From NCBI GenBank assembly GCA_937920455.1, contig CALETX010000333.1, positions 1 to 5,273 on the forward strand: a stretch of DNA of 5,273 bases, given 5' to 3'. The first letter of the stretch is position 1. Each line of letters begins with the position of its first letter. The position numbers and the translations under genes were made by a program. The notes beneath the pieces were generated by a model. It was not told where the DNA came from. It searched no databases and saw only the letters and a list, made by a program, of their open reading frames with translations. Source of the stretch: an uncultured bacterium. GTDB lineage: Bacteria > Verrucomicrobiota > Kiritimatiellia > UBA8416 > CALETX01. Below are positions 1-5,273 of the stretch, in pieces.

Positions 1-157
1 GTTCGCGTACTGGTTGGGTGCGCAAACCAGTCTCCAGCGAGATTTCTGAACGGCTCTCGTCAATTGTCCAATAAGCATCAAGGCAGAAATCCCCTACCAC
101 AGCCACCCTCACACGCGGCAGGGACTCCAGAATCGCAGTCAAATTTTCTCTCGTCAT
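1..157 (-). CDS. PfkB/ribokinase-family carbohydrate kinase, N-terminal fragment (runs off left edge)
   Basis: This is the 5' end of a leftward gene: 52 codons plus one base are visible, beginning at the ATG complementary to 155-157. The peptide starts MTRENLTAILESLP, followed by RVRVAVVGDFCLDAYW and then EISLETGLRTQPV. A short helix followed by a hydrophobic strand ending in G-D-x-x-L-D-x-Y-W is the typical N-terminus of PfkB-type sugar kinases, especially the subgroup resembling the kinase half of HldE/RfaE (V-G-D-x-M-L-D-x-Y). The Asp after the Gly and the following L-D belong to the sugar-binding end of the fold. Known family members phosphorylate a sugar or sugar phosphate with ATP in the cytoplasm; the substrate cannot be told from this fragment. 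No signal peptide is present. There is no clear Shine-Dalgarno. The in-frame stop upstream lies beyond a possible GTG, but the ATG gives the usual family N-terminus. It is divergent from the GH2 gene at 476, which suggests a role in using the released sugar (inference). Confidence 0.8.
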   Translation of the reverse strand, partial: MTRENLTAILESLPRVRVAVVGDFCLDAYWTIDESRSEISLETGLRTQPVRE

Positions 158-221
158 GTTGCGCACAGTTAGTTCGCTTTTCACACAGTGCCATCCTTGG
201 TCCTAGACGTCATCACACTTG

Positions 222-252
222 GTAACATGCGACATTCCCAATCTCGTGTTAC
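222..252. repeat. Imperfect inverted repeat (11-nt arms, 9-nt spacer) in the kinase upstream region
   Basis: The left arm GTAACATGCGA (222-232) and right arm TCTCGTGTTAC (242-252) are complementary at 9 of 11 positions; the outer six (GTAACA/TGTTAC) are perfect. It sits between the putative leftward promoter and the kinase start, so it could be a repressor operator or a hairpin in the kinase leader RNA. As RNA the plus strand would pair slightly better (one mismatch becomes a G-U wobble), which does not favour a kinase-leader function. There is no T tract beside it, so it is not an intrinsic terminator. Confidence 0.35.
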
Positions 253-277
253 GGATCCCAAGCATTCCCGCTCATCA

Positions 278-307
278 TATATAGCCTAAGTGGCTGTTAG
301 AGATCAG
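278..307 (-). promoter_or_regulatory. Candidate promoter for the PfkB kinase
   Basis: On the minus strand CTGATC (307-302) is followed after 18 bases by TATATA (283-278), within GGCTATATATGATG. The -35 matches consensus at only three positions and the -10 at four or five, depending on register. The weak -35 directly abuts the proximal half-site ending at 308, as expected for a promoter that needs an activator. The predicted leader would be roughly 115 nt. The call rests on pattern only. Confidence 0.3.
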
Positions 308-341
308 TCCCTTTTTGCGCATTTTATCTCCCATTTTGCGC
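308..341 (-). promoter_or_regulatory. Paired 13-bp direct repeats, 21-bp spacing: candidate operator facing the kinase
   Basis: TCCCTTTTTGCGC (308-320) and TCCCATTTTGCGC (329-341) differ at one base and start exactly 21 bp apart, two helical turns. Read on the minus strand they are GCGCAAAATGGGA then GCGCAAAAAGGGA, pointing toward the kinase promoter. A related pair with identical spacing lies at 4012-4045 before the second GH2 gene. Two direct half-sites on one DNA face 21 bp apart, next to a poor -35, is the arrangement known for AraC-type activators (for example the AraC I1-I2 sites). The regulator's identity is inference. Confidence 0.55.
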
Positions 342-396
342 TGCCGGCTCACTCAGGCATCTCAGTCCCCGCCGACATCTGATTAGGATCAAAAAC

Positions 397-425
397 GTGA
401 CAATGCGATCTCACTGCCATATAGT
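397..425 (+). promoter_or_regulatory. Sigma-70-like promoter of the first GH2 gene
   Basis: GTGACA (397-402) matches the -35 consensus TTGACA at five of six positions, and TATAGT (420-425) matches the -10 consensus TATAAT at five of six, with an optimal 17-base spacer. Transcription would start near 432, leaving a leader of about 44 nt before the ATG at 476. It lies 56 bp to the right of the direct-repeat pair. Housekeeping sigma use in this organism is assumed. Confidence 0.55.
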
Positions 426-475
426 TCCCTCTTCTCACAGAAGGAGCCGTTAGGGGCACCATTTTACCAGCCGGA

Positions 476-3400
476 ATGCTGAGACGCCTGGCTCTGGCTG
501 TCACTATGGCGATGCCGGGACTGAAGGTCAATGCCGCACCACATCAACAGATTCAGACCAGGGTCGAATATGATCTGCATGGCGAATGGAAAGTTGCGCC
601 TGCTGAGGTTGCGCATCCTCCTCCAGCCATCCGCACAAACGGCTGGGATGCGACAGTCACTCCCGGCATGTATGGCGACGGCATCCACACACACTTCTGG
701 TTCGCGCGTTCTCTGGATTTTGGCACCGCAATTCATGATCGCGTCTATTTGTTGCAGCTCGATTCTGCCTGTTTCCGGGTGGAAACCTGGCTGAACGGGA
801 GACGATGCGGAGAAGCGGTGGGCGGATATGCACCGATTGAAATTGACATAACAAGTGCAGTTCAGCCGGGAACAAATATCCTTATGTTGCGCATGGGAAC
901 ATGGGAAACAGTTGCTACGAACCTCTATCCGCCTGTGGATTCACTCTCCATGAGTCATGCAAAAAAACGTGTCGGACTTTGGCAGAATGCTCAAATCGTA
1001 AGCATGGGGCCTGTTTACATAGCAAACGCGGTCATAAGTCCTTCAGTCAAAAATAAACGCCTCACAATCAAAGCAACAATCGTCAACCGTAGAAATTCAC
1101 CGGCGTCTGGCGGTATAGCCGCCACGATTTTTGAGCAAAACGCCGCGGATAACGCATCAACTCCAGTTGGAACGGCTCTAAGTATTCCCCCGACAGCCTT
1201 CTCGATTGGGTCGTTCACGCAGCAGACAGTTACCATCGAGGCGCACTGGCCAACAGCGCGTTTCTGGTGGCCACATGATCCCTATCTCTATCTGCTTGGG
1301 CTGGAGATTCGGCCATCTTGTAGCGGAGAATCAGGCCCGACAGATGCCGTCACAATCCGCTTCGGATTTCGCGAAGTGTGCGTGCGAGGCACAGATCTGC
1401 TCTTGAATGACCAGAAACTCGTCCTCAGAGGCATCAGTTGGACACGTTATTCTACCATCAACACAAACAAACAAGCAGTACGTCAAAAGCTCAAAGAACT
1501 TATCAGCAGCACCGGCGGCAATGCCGTCCGTCTCCATTACGACCCAATGGAGCAATGCGTCCTGGACGTGGCGGATGAGATGGGAGTGCTGCTGCTGGTC
1601 CAGTCGCCTCTTCTTTACACGATCTACGGTGAGAAACGCCGTTCTTTCTGGGAAGCCGCCCAGGATCAGTGGCTCCGTTATGTCCGCCGCTCCCAACATC
1701 ACCCCAGCGTGGTTGTCTGGGCAGTGGCCAACGAGGGCACTTTCAACGACTATGGCATCTCTCGCTCAAGTGCGCCCTCTCTCCCTTTCCTCGCCCAATT
1801 GGCCCGAAAGACGCGTGAGATAGATCCAACTCGTCCTGTGACTTCAAGCCATGACTTTACGCTCGGCGGCGCAAGCGATTTTTTTGACGCCGTTCATGCT
1901 TGGGGCTTCGAAACCGATCCAACCTTCCCTAAATCCGCCCGTAAATGGGACTGCTTCCATTACTGGACATTCTACCGCTATTCGGCAGCGAAACGCTACC
2001 GACGGGATCGCCCTTGGTCAAATGACGAATGGGCTGAAGGCTTCAACCTGCACTTGGGTGGATTGCTTTTTGGGGATGATGCGTACGTCCATGCCGATGG
2101 CGGACCACTGGGTGACGTGCGCAACTACTGGACACGCCTGGCCCAGTCCTACAGCACCTACGTGGGCACGATCGAACAACGCCGACAGCCTTACTTTTGT
2201 TCGATTATGCCTTTCGGAGATCGGTTCAGTTACCGCCCTGCCGACGGCAGTGATTTTACCTACGACACGAATATGGTTGCCTTGGCGCATCGCGCTATGG
2301 CCGATGTGATTCTTGCACCCATCGAATGGAACAGCAGCGGATGGGGAGGCGAACCATACCGGCGCCTGTTCGAACTGATGAACGACGGATTTGTCCCTCT
2401 TGCCGGCCGGATCAAATGGACAATACGTGATAACCGCAATGACCTGCTTCTCACAGGAGAACAACCCTTCACTCTGCAAGTTGCGGAGCACCGCGCCTGG
2501 AGCTTGCAGGTGAACCTGCCTTCTGTCGCAAAGCCCACACTCCTGAGCCTTGATCTCGACGTCTTAGAACATAACGGCACGATGCGTTATCACGATAGTT
2601 TTCCACTTGCCGTCTTTCCGAGATCAAGCCCGGACTCTCTGCCACCCTTCACCGTCTGGCCTTCAGCCGGCACGTGGAAACAAGCGGCTGCCAAGTGGCC
2701 TTTCCTTAACGCTAACCCAGCGTCCCGCCTGCCGCCCGCAGAAACGCCGGTGGTTGTTCCCCGCCGCGCTCGGCTTTCACCTGGCCAATGGCGCGCCTTG
2801 AGCAAGTTTGTCCACAACGGCGGACGCGTATTGATTATGGAAGATGAGAACCTGCCCGGGATGTTCGGCGGTGTGCCACTCCGCTTATCGGGCAAAGAGG
2901 CAGTCATGGCGCATAAGAAAACACCCTCTCACCCAGTTGTTCGGGATCTGCCCGACGTTGGCTTCCGCTACTGGGTCGGCGCAAACGGCACCTTCTATAG
3001 CCCGCCGGCGCAAACGAATTTGCCGGATTTTGTAATCGCACGTAACGTACTCCGCCGCCCCGTCCGTGGCAACGCGTTGACCATACTCGAAGCCGGCCTG
3101 GCCGGCATTCCCCGGCTCGAGGGCGATCCCGGTCTTACTCTTGCGCCCCTGATTGAGGTCCGCCATGGTCAAGGACGCGCACTGTTTTGTACTCTATTGC
3201 TCGCCGAGGGCATTGCCCAAGACGAACCGGCGGCAGTGGCTTTGTTCGAACGTTGTCTTGAGTACCTGGCTGACTCCTCTCGCCACATCGGCAAAGCGCC
3301 CAGGCCCGCTGTTGCCGTTGGAGACGCGTGGCGCAGTTTCGGCGTGCAAACAACCACAAATTTCACTCATGCGTCGGTTCTGCTGGTGCAGGCTAATTCG

Positions 3401-3979
3401 CCGGAAGGCGAGGCCTTTCTTGCTGAAAGAACAGATTGGCTTGACTACGTCCGTGGCGGCGGAACCGCTTTACTGCACCGCCTCTCCATTGCCCAAATCG
3501 AGTGGCTTGCTCAGCAGACCGGCCTCGCGCTCAGGGGCGAACATCTGAAAAATCCAGCCCAGCCCTACCCTTACCCCACCCGATTGGACTGGATCACCAC
3601 GCATCCCCTCAGATTTGGCTTGGGCCACTTCGAAACCGACTGGATTGACACCGGTTGGTTGAGCGCCGTGAAAGCACGCCAGACTATCGCAGAAATAGGT
3701 ATCAACGCCCCTTCGAATTCTGTCTTGCATCTGACTAGCCATGGCGCTCTGACCCTTATTCCACTGGATCAAGGAATGCTGGCGGTTGACCAGACACTGT
3801 GGAGCGAGCCGATCCGCAACACCTACATCCGACGCCGAGCCGACAACTACATCGTTCAACTGCTGAATAACCTAGACGTAAAGATGCATGCGCCTTCGTC
3901 CGGCCCTATAGACCTGTATCGAAATATCGCCGGTTTCATTCGCTCCTGGAAAGATCGAATTATGCGCATGCGTCGCTAA
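476..3979 (+). CDS. Exported glycoside hydrolase family 2 protein with two C-terminal glutamine-amidotransferase-like modules
   Basis: A complete 1167-residue protein, probably an exo-acting glycosidase (beta-galactosidase, beta-glucuronidase or relative) working outside the cytoplasm; the substrate is not predictable. Residues 1-20 form a signal peptide with likely cleavage at VNA-A. The GH2 jelly roll spans about 30-180: LHGEWKV at 34-40, WLNGRRCGEAVGGYAP near 105-120, and the family's G-L-W at 167-169. An Ig-like domain follows (about 181-300), ending in FGFRE. The TIM barrel starts near 305 with LNDQKLVLRGISW. NAVRLHYDP (349-357) and VVVWAVANEG (412-421) are GH2 signatures; E420 is the expected acid/base. 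E518 in SNDEWAEG is the best nucleophile candidate, in the usual position after R-P. After a beta-rich linker (about 645-715), two related modules follow (about 725-935 and 940-1135), each with a (F/Y)V-x-x-GG strand and an HP-x-x-x-x-L motif, resembling GATase1-like or trimerization domains of large galactosidases. The ATG at 476 is chosen because the paralogue at 4119 also begins MLR; it has no good Shine-Dalgarno. Confidence 0.9.
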   Translation: MLRRLALAVTMAMPGLKVNAAPHQQIQTRVEYDLHGEWKVAPAEVAHPPPAIRTNGWDATVTPGMYGDGIHTHFWFARSLDFGTAIHDRVYLLQLDSACFRVETWLNGRRCGEAVGGYAPIEIDITSAVQPGTNILMLRMGTWETVATNLYPPVDSLSMSHAKKRVGLWQNAQIVSMGPVYIANAVISPSVKNKRLTIKATIVNRRNSPASGGIAATIFEQNAADNASTPVGTALSIPPTAFSIGSFTQQTVTIEAHWPTARFWWPHDPYLYLLGLEIRPSCSGESGPTDAVTIRFGFREVCVRGTDLLLNDQKLVLRGISWTRYSTINTNKQAVRQKLKELISSTGGNAVRLHYDPMEQCVLDVADEMGVLLLVQSPLLYTIYGEKRRSFWEAAQDQWLRYVRRSQHHPSVVVWAVANEGTFNDYGISRSSAPSLPFLAQLARKTREIDPTRPVTSSHDFTLGGASDFFDAVHAWGFETDPTFPKSARKWDCFHYWTFYRYSAAKRYRRDRPWSNDEWAEGFNLHLGGLLFGDDAYVHADGGPLGDVRNYWTRLAQSYSTYVGTIEQRRQPYFCSIMPFGDRFSYRPADGSDFTYDTNMVALAHRAMADVILAPIEWNSSGWGGEPYRRLFELMNDGFVPLAGRIKWTIRDNRNDLLLTGEQPFTLQVAEHRAWSLQVNLPSVAKPTLLSLDLDVLEHNGTMRYHDSFPLAVFPRSSPDSLPPFTVWPSAGTWKQAAAKWPFLNANPASRLPPAETPVVVPRRARLSPGQWRALSKFVHNGGRVLIMEDENLPGMFGGVPLRLSGKEAVMAHKKTPSHPVVRDLPDVGFRYWVGANGTFYSPPAQTNLPDFVIARNVLRRPVRGNALTILEAGLAGIPRLEGDPGLTLAPLIEVRHGQGRALFCTLLLAEGIAQDEPAAVALFERCLEYLADSSRHIGKAPRPAVAVGDAWRSFGVQTTTNFTHASVLLVQANSPEGEAFLAERTDWLDYVRGGGTALLHRLSIAQIEWLAQQTGLALRGEHLKNPAQPYPYPTRLDWITTHPLRFGLGHFETDWIDTGWLSAVKARQTIAEIGINAPSNSVLHLTSHGALTLIPLDQGMLAVDQTLWSEPIRNTYIRRRADNYIVQLLNNLDVKMHAPSSGPIDLYRNIAGFIRSWKDRIMRMRR

Positions 3980-4002
3980 ATGCCTCATATGAACCTGGGG
4001 CG

Positions 4003-4032
4003 CTGTTGCTTGCGCAAAACAGGATTTTTTTT
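4003..4032 (+). terminator. Probable intrinsic terminator after the first GH2 gene
   Basis: Twenty-three bases past the TAA, CTGTTGC (4003-4009) can pair with GCAAAACAG (4014-4022 region, with a two-base AA bulge) around a TTGC loop, giving seven pairs. A run of eight T follows at 4025-4032. The stem is short and bulged, and GCGC at 4000-4003 and 4012-4015 could form a competing hairpin, so termination may be partial. The same bases make up half of the repeat pair at 4012-4045, so stem and operator overlap. Confidence 0.45.
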
Positions 4033-4045
4033 ACGCAATACGGGA
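4012..4045 (+). promoter_or_regulatory. Second 21-bp-spaced repeat pair: candidate operator facing the second GH2 gene
   Basis: GCGCAAAACAGGA (4012-4024) and ACGCAATACGGGA (4033-4045) start 21 bp apart and match the motif of the divergent region (GCGCAAAAWGGGA on the oriented strand) at 11 and 10 of 13 positions. Across all four copies CGCAA, the A at position 8 and the final GGA are invariant. Both copies point at the gene starting at 4119, as the other pair points at the kinase. The shared motif, spacing and orientation argue for one common regulator. Confidence 0.5.
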
Positions 4046-4062
4046 TTATCAGAATGCCAGTT

Positions 4063-4068
4063 TATATG
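4063..4068 (+). promoter_or_regulatory. Candidate -10 element of the second GH2 gene
   Basis: TATATG lies 17 bases after the end of the proximal half-site, so the -35 position (4040-4045, ACGGGA) would fall inside that half-site and is a poor match to TTGACA. A -35 replaced by an activator site is the class II arrangement of AraC-type activators. The TATATG string also occurs in the kinase promoter candidate. Predicted leader is about 45 nt. Evidence is pattern only. Confidence 0.3.
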
Positions 4069-4108
4069 TTTTTTTCAATACCTGCACGAAAGGCAGATGG
4101 CCCAGAAC

Positions 4109-4114
4109 AGGAGG
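4109..4114 (+). promoter_or_regulatory. Shine-Dalgarno sequence deciding the start of the second GH2 gene
   Basis: A perfect AGGAGG ends four bases before the ATG at 4119. It fixes that start and shows that at least some genes here use a canonical ribosome binding site, in contrast to the first GH2 gene, which lacks one at a useful distance. Confidence 0.75.
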
Positions 4115-4118
4115 AACC

Positions 4119-5273
4119 ATGTTACGCAACATTCTGGCTATTATAATGACCATGCCACTTGTCTTGGCAGGAACAAGCCAGCCACAGACGAATCCGGCAC
4201 AAGTACGCAAGACCATCGACATGAATGGAGAATGGAAACTACTGCCGGTGCATGGCCGCACGCCTGGCGATGCGGTCCCGGCGCTCGATCAGCTTGGGCC
4301 GGATGGAGCGCAGTGGCAGACGGTCACGTTTCCTGGATTGTGGACCGACAAGGAACATGACTGTGCATGGATAATTAAGGAAATAGAAATCTCTCCTGAA
4401 GATGTGGACAAAGCGTTTGTGTTTCGCTTCGGCGCAGCCGCGCATGTGGCAAAACTCTATGTGAACGGGACCTTCGTGGCCGAACACATGGGGGTTCTTT
4501 CGCCCTTCAACCCGCCACCAGTTGTGGGACTGTTCAAGGCCGGGAAGAATGTTATCGCCCTCGGTTTGGCCAATGCGTCCGGCTACCTGAAGGAAACCGA
4601 TTACGAAGGCAAGCTGCTGGCGCGGGACAAGGCCATTCCGGCGCTGATCAACGATCCCTATGGCTATGTGCCTATTGGTCCTTGGGGTGCTTCACCCGGC
4701 GCAAAGTTGAATATCCAGCGATGGGCGCTCATGGTGGGTTTGCCTTTTGGCGGCGAGTTGATTATCGCCCCCCGCGTGTTCATTGATGACATTTTTGTCA
4801 AAACCACTGTTGCCTCCATGCGGCTAGACGCGGAAGTCGAGGTTGTGAACACCACAGACGAACCCGTTCATGTGGCCGTGCATGGGCGTACGAGCGGTGC
4901 ACAGTTGATCGGACCGGCAGAGGGAAAAGCTGCGGAGAACGTTTTCTTCTTCAACGACCAACGAATTCCGCCCGGGCGTCACGTGGTAACGATTCGCGGG
5001 CACTGGCCGGAGGCGCGGCTGTGGAGTCCAGAGGCGCCGAACCTCTACTACTTCATCGCGGAGTTGACGCCCCCGCAGGAAGAGCGTCTGCGCGACGTGC
5101 AGGACCGGGAACAGGTGCGCTTCGGGTTCAGGGATCTGCGCATTGACAAAGCGCGCCTGATGCTCAACGAGGCCCCTATCTTCATGGGCGGGACCAGTTG
5201 GACCCAATATGGCCAACCGCCGTTCAAGAGCGTGGCGGAGGCTCGCGAGAAATTGAGCGGCATGGCCCAGTGG
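4119..5273 (+). CDS. Second exported glycoside hydrolase family 2 protein, N-terminal part (runs off right edge)
   Basis: The reading frame is open from the ATG to the last base: 385 codons with no stop, 3' end missing. Residues 1 to about 18 form a signal peptide (MLRNILAIIMTMPLVLAG); there is no lipobox Cys. The GH2 jelly roll follows, with MNGEWKLLP (35-43), FPGLW (71-75) and LYVNGTFVAEHMG (113-125). An insertion rich in Gly, Pro and aromatics (about 155-210) precedes FGGELIIAPRVFIDDIFV. The Ig-like domain ends HWPEARLWSPEAPNLYY (295-311), then VRFGFRDL (333-340) and LNEAPIFMGGTSWTQY (349-364) start the TIM barrel. The catalytic glutamates lie beyond the window, so activity cannot be judged. 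It is a paralogue of the gene at 476: HWP-x-AR-x-W-x-P-x-x-P-x-LY, (I/V)RFGFR and SWT-x-Y are shared, and both start MLR. It lies 139 bp downstream of that gene, with a probable terminator and its own promoter candidate between them, so it is likely a separate transcription unit. Substrate unknown. Confidence 0.88.
   Translation, partial: MLRNILAIIMTMPLVLAGTSQPQTNPAQVRKTIDMNGEWKLLPVHGRTPGDAVPALDQLGPDGAQWQTVTFPGLWTDKEHDCAWIIKEIEISPEDVDKAFVFRFGAAAHVAKLYVNGTFVAEHMGVLSPFNPPPVVGLFKAGKNVIALGLANASGYLKETDYEGKLLARDKAIPALINDPYGYVPIGPWGASPGAKLNIQRWALMVGLPFGGELIIAPRVFIDDIFVKTTVASMRLDAEVEVVNTTDEPVHVAVHGRTSGAQLIGPAEGKAAENVFFFNDQRIPPGRHVVTIRGHWPEARLWSPEAPNLYYFIAELTPPQEERLRDVQDREQVRFGFRDLRIDKARLMLNEAPIFMGGTSWTQYGQPPFKSVAEAREKLSGMAQW

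Larger units (their letters stand above)
158..475. other. Divergent intergenic regulatory region between the kinase and the first GH2 gene
   Basis: No convincing coding sequence lies in these 318 bases. The stretch holds an imperfect inverted repeat (222-252), a leftward promoter candidate (278-307), two direct repeats 21 bp apart (308-320 and 329-341) and a rightward sigma-70-like promoter (397-425). The region is richer in A/T tracts than the flanking genes. Because it separates two divergently transcribed genes of apparently linked function, one regulator bound here could act on both. Confidence 0.75.

Noticed and set aside
20..32. Additional copy of the CGCAA motif inside the kinase gene
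   Set aside because: Only the GCGCAAA part matches; the GGA end and a partner at 21 bp are missing. Similar GCGCAAA strings inside the GH2 genes fail in the same way.
233..269. Direct repeat CATTCCC at 233-239 and 263-269
   Set aside because: Seven bases at a 30-bp distance, with no further copy near the other genes, is within chance expectation.
349..531. Minus-strand 60-codon open frame across the first GH2 promoter and start
   Set aside because: It is antisense to the signal peptide and promoter, with an Arg-rich low-information peptide typical of a shadow frame.
476..535. Twin-arginine (Tat) signal in the first GH2 protein because of MLRR
   Set aside because: The S-R-R-x-F-L-K context is absent and the peptide fits an ordinary Sec signal.
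2018..2491. Minus-strand 157-codon open frame inside the first GH2 gene
   Set aside because: It is fully antisense to the TIM-barrel coding region, with no domain or ribosome binding site; other long antisense and alternative frames at 1331-1702, 1851-2309, 3470-3859 and 4824-5216 were rejected for the same reason.
4061..4075. T7 tract at 4069-4075 as a second terminator
   Set aside because: No stem-loop precedes it, and it lies in the expected leader of the second GH2 gene.
4119..4180. Lipoprotein signal (LAG-like lipobox) in the second GH2 protein
   Set aside because: The residue after LAG is Thr and no Cys is nearby, so lipid attachment is not supported.
3980..4360. Open frame on the plus strand starting directly at the stop of the first GH2 gene (126 codons)
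   Set aside because: It overlaps the start of the second GH2 gene in another frame, covers the terminator and repeat pair, has no Shine-Dalgarno, and its peptide shows no recognisable domain.

Overview
The window reads as a piece of a carbohydrate-degradation locus from a bacterium, probably of the Planctomycetota-Verrucomicrobiota-Lentisphaerota type. The evidence is large exported glycoside hydrolase family 2 (GH2) proteins with extra C-terminal modules, weak or irregular Shine-Dalgarno use, and moderate GC content. This taxonomic guess is an inference from gene style and not from a marker gene.

Layout: (1) positions 1-157, minus strand, hold the first 52 codons of a PfkB/ribokinase-type sugar kinase that runs off the left edge. 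(2) Positions 158-475 are a divergent intergenic region. It holds a good sigma-70-like promoter for the rightward gene, a weaker leftward promoter candidate, a pair of 13-bp direct repeats spaced 21 bp, and an imperfect inverted repeat. (3) Positions 476-3979, plus strand, encode a complete 1167-residue exported GH2 protein: jelly-roll and Ig-like domains, a TIM barrel with the W-x-x-x-N-E acid/base motif, then two glutamine-amidotransferase-like modules. (4) Positions 3980-4118 hold a probable intrinsic terminator and a second 21-bp-spaced copy of the same repeat pair, in opposite orientation. (5) Positions 4119-5273, plus strand, encode the first 385 residues of a second exported GH2 protein, a diverged paralogue of the first, still open at the right edge.

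The two GH2 proteins presumably act outside the cytoplasm on glycans or oligosaccharides, and the kinase may phosphorylate a released sugar in the cytoplasm. The most interesting signal is regulatory. Four related half-sites (consensus on the oriented strand RCGCAAWAHRGGA) occur as two pairs, each with exactly 21 bp between starts. One pair faces the kinase in the divergent region and one faces the second GH2 gene. This geometry resembles binding by an AraC-family regulator and suggests one sugar-responsive regulator controls the locus. I see no clearly new defence or mobile system here: no CRISPR, transposase, tRNA or rRNA.
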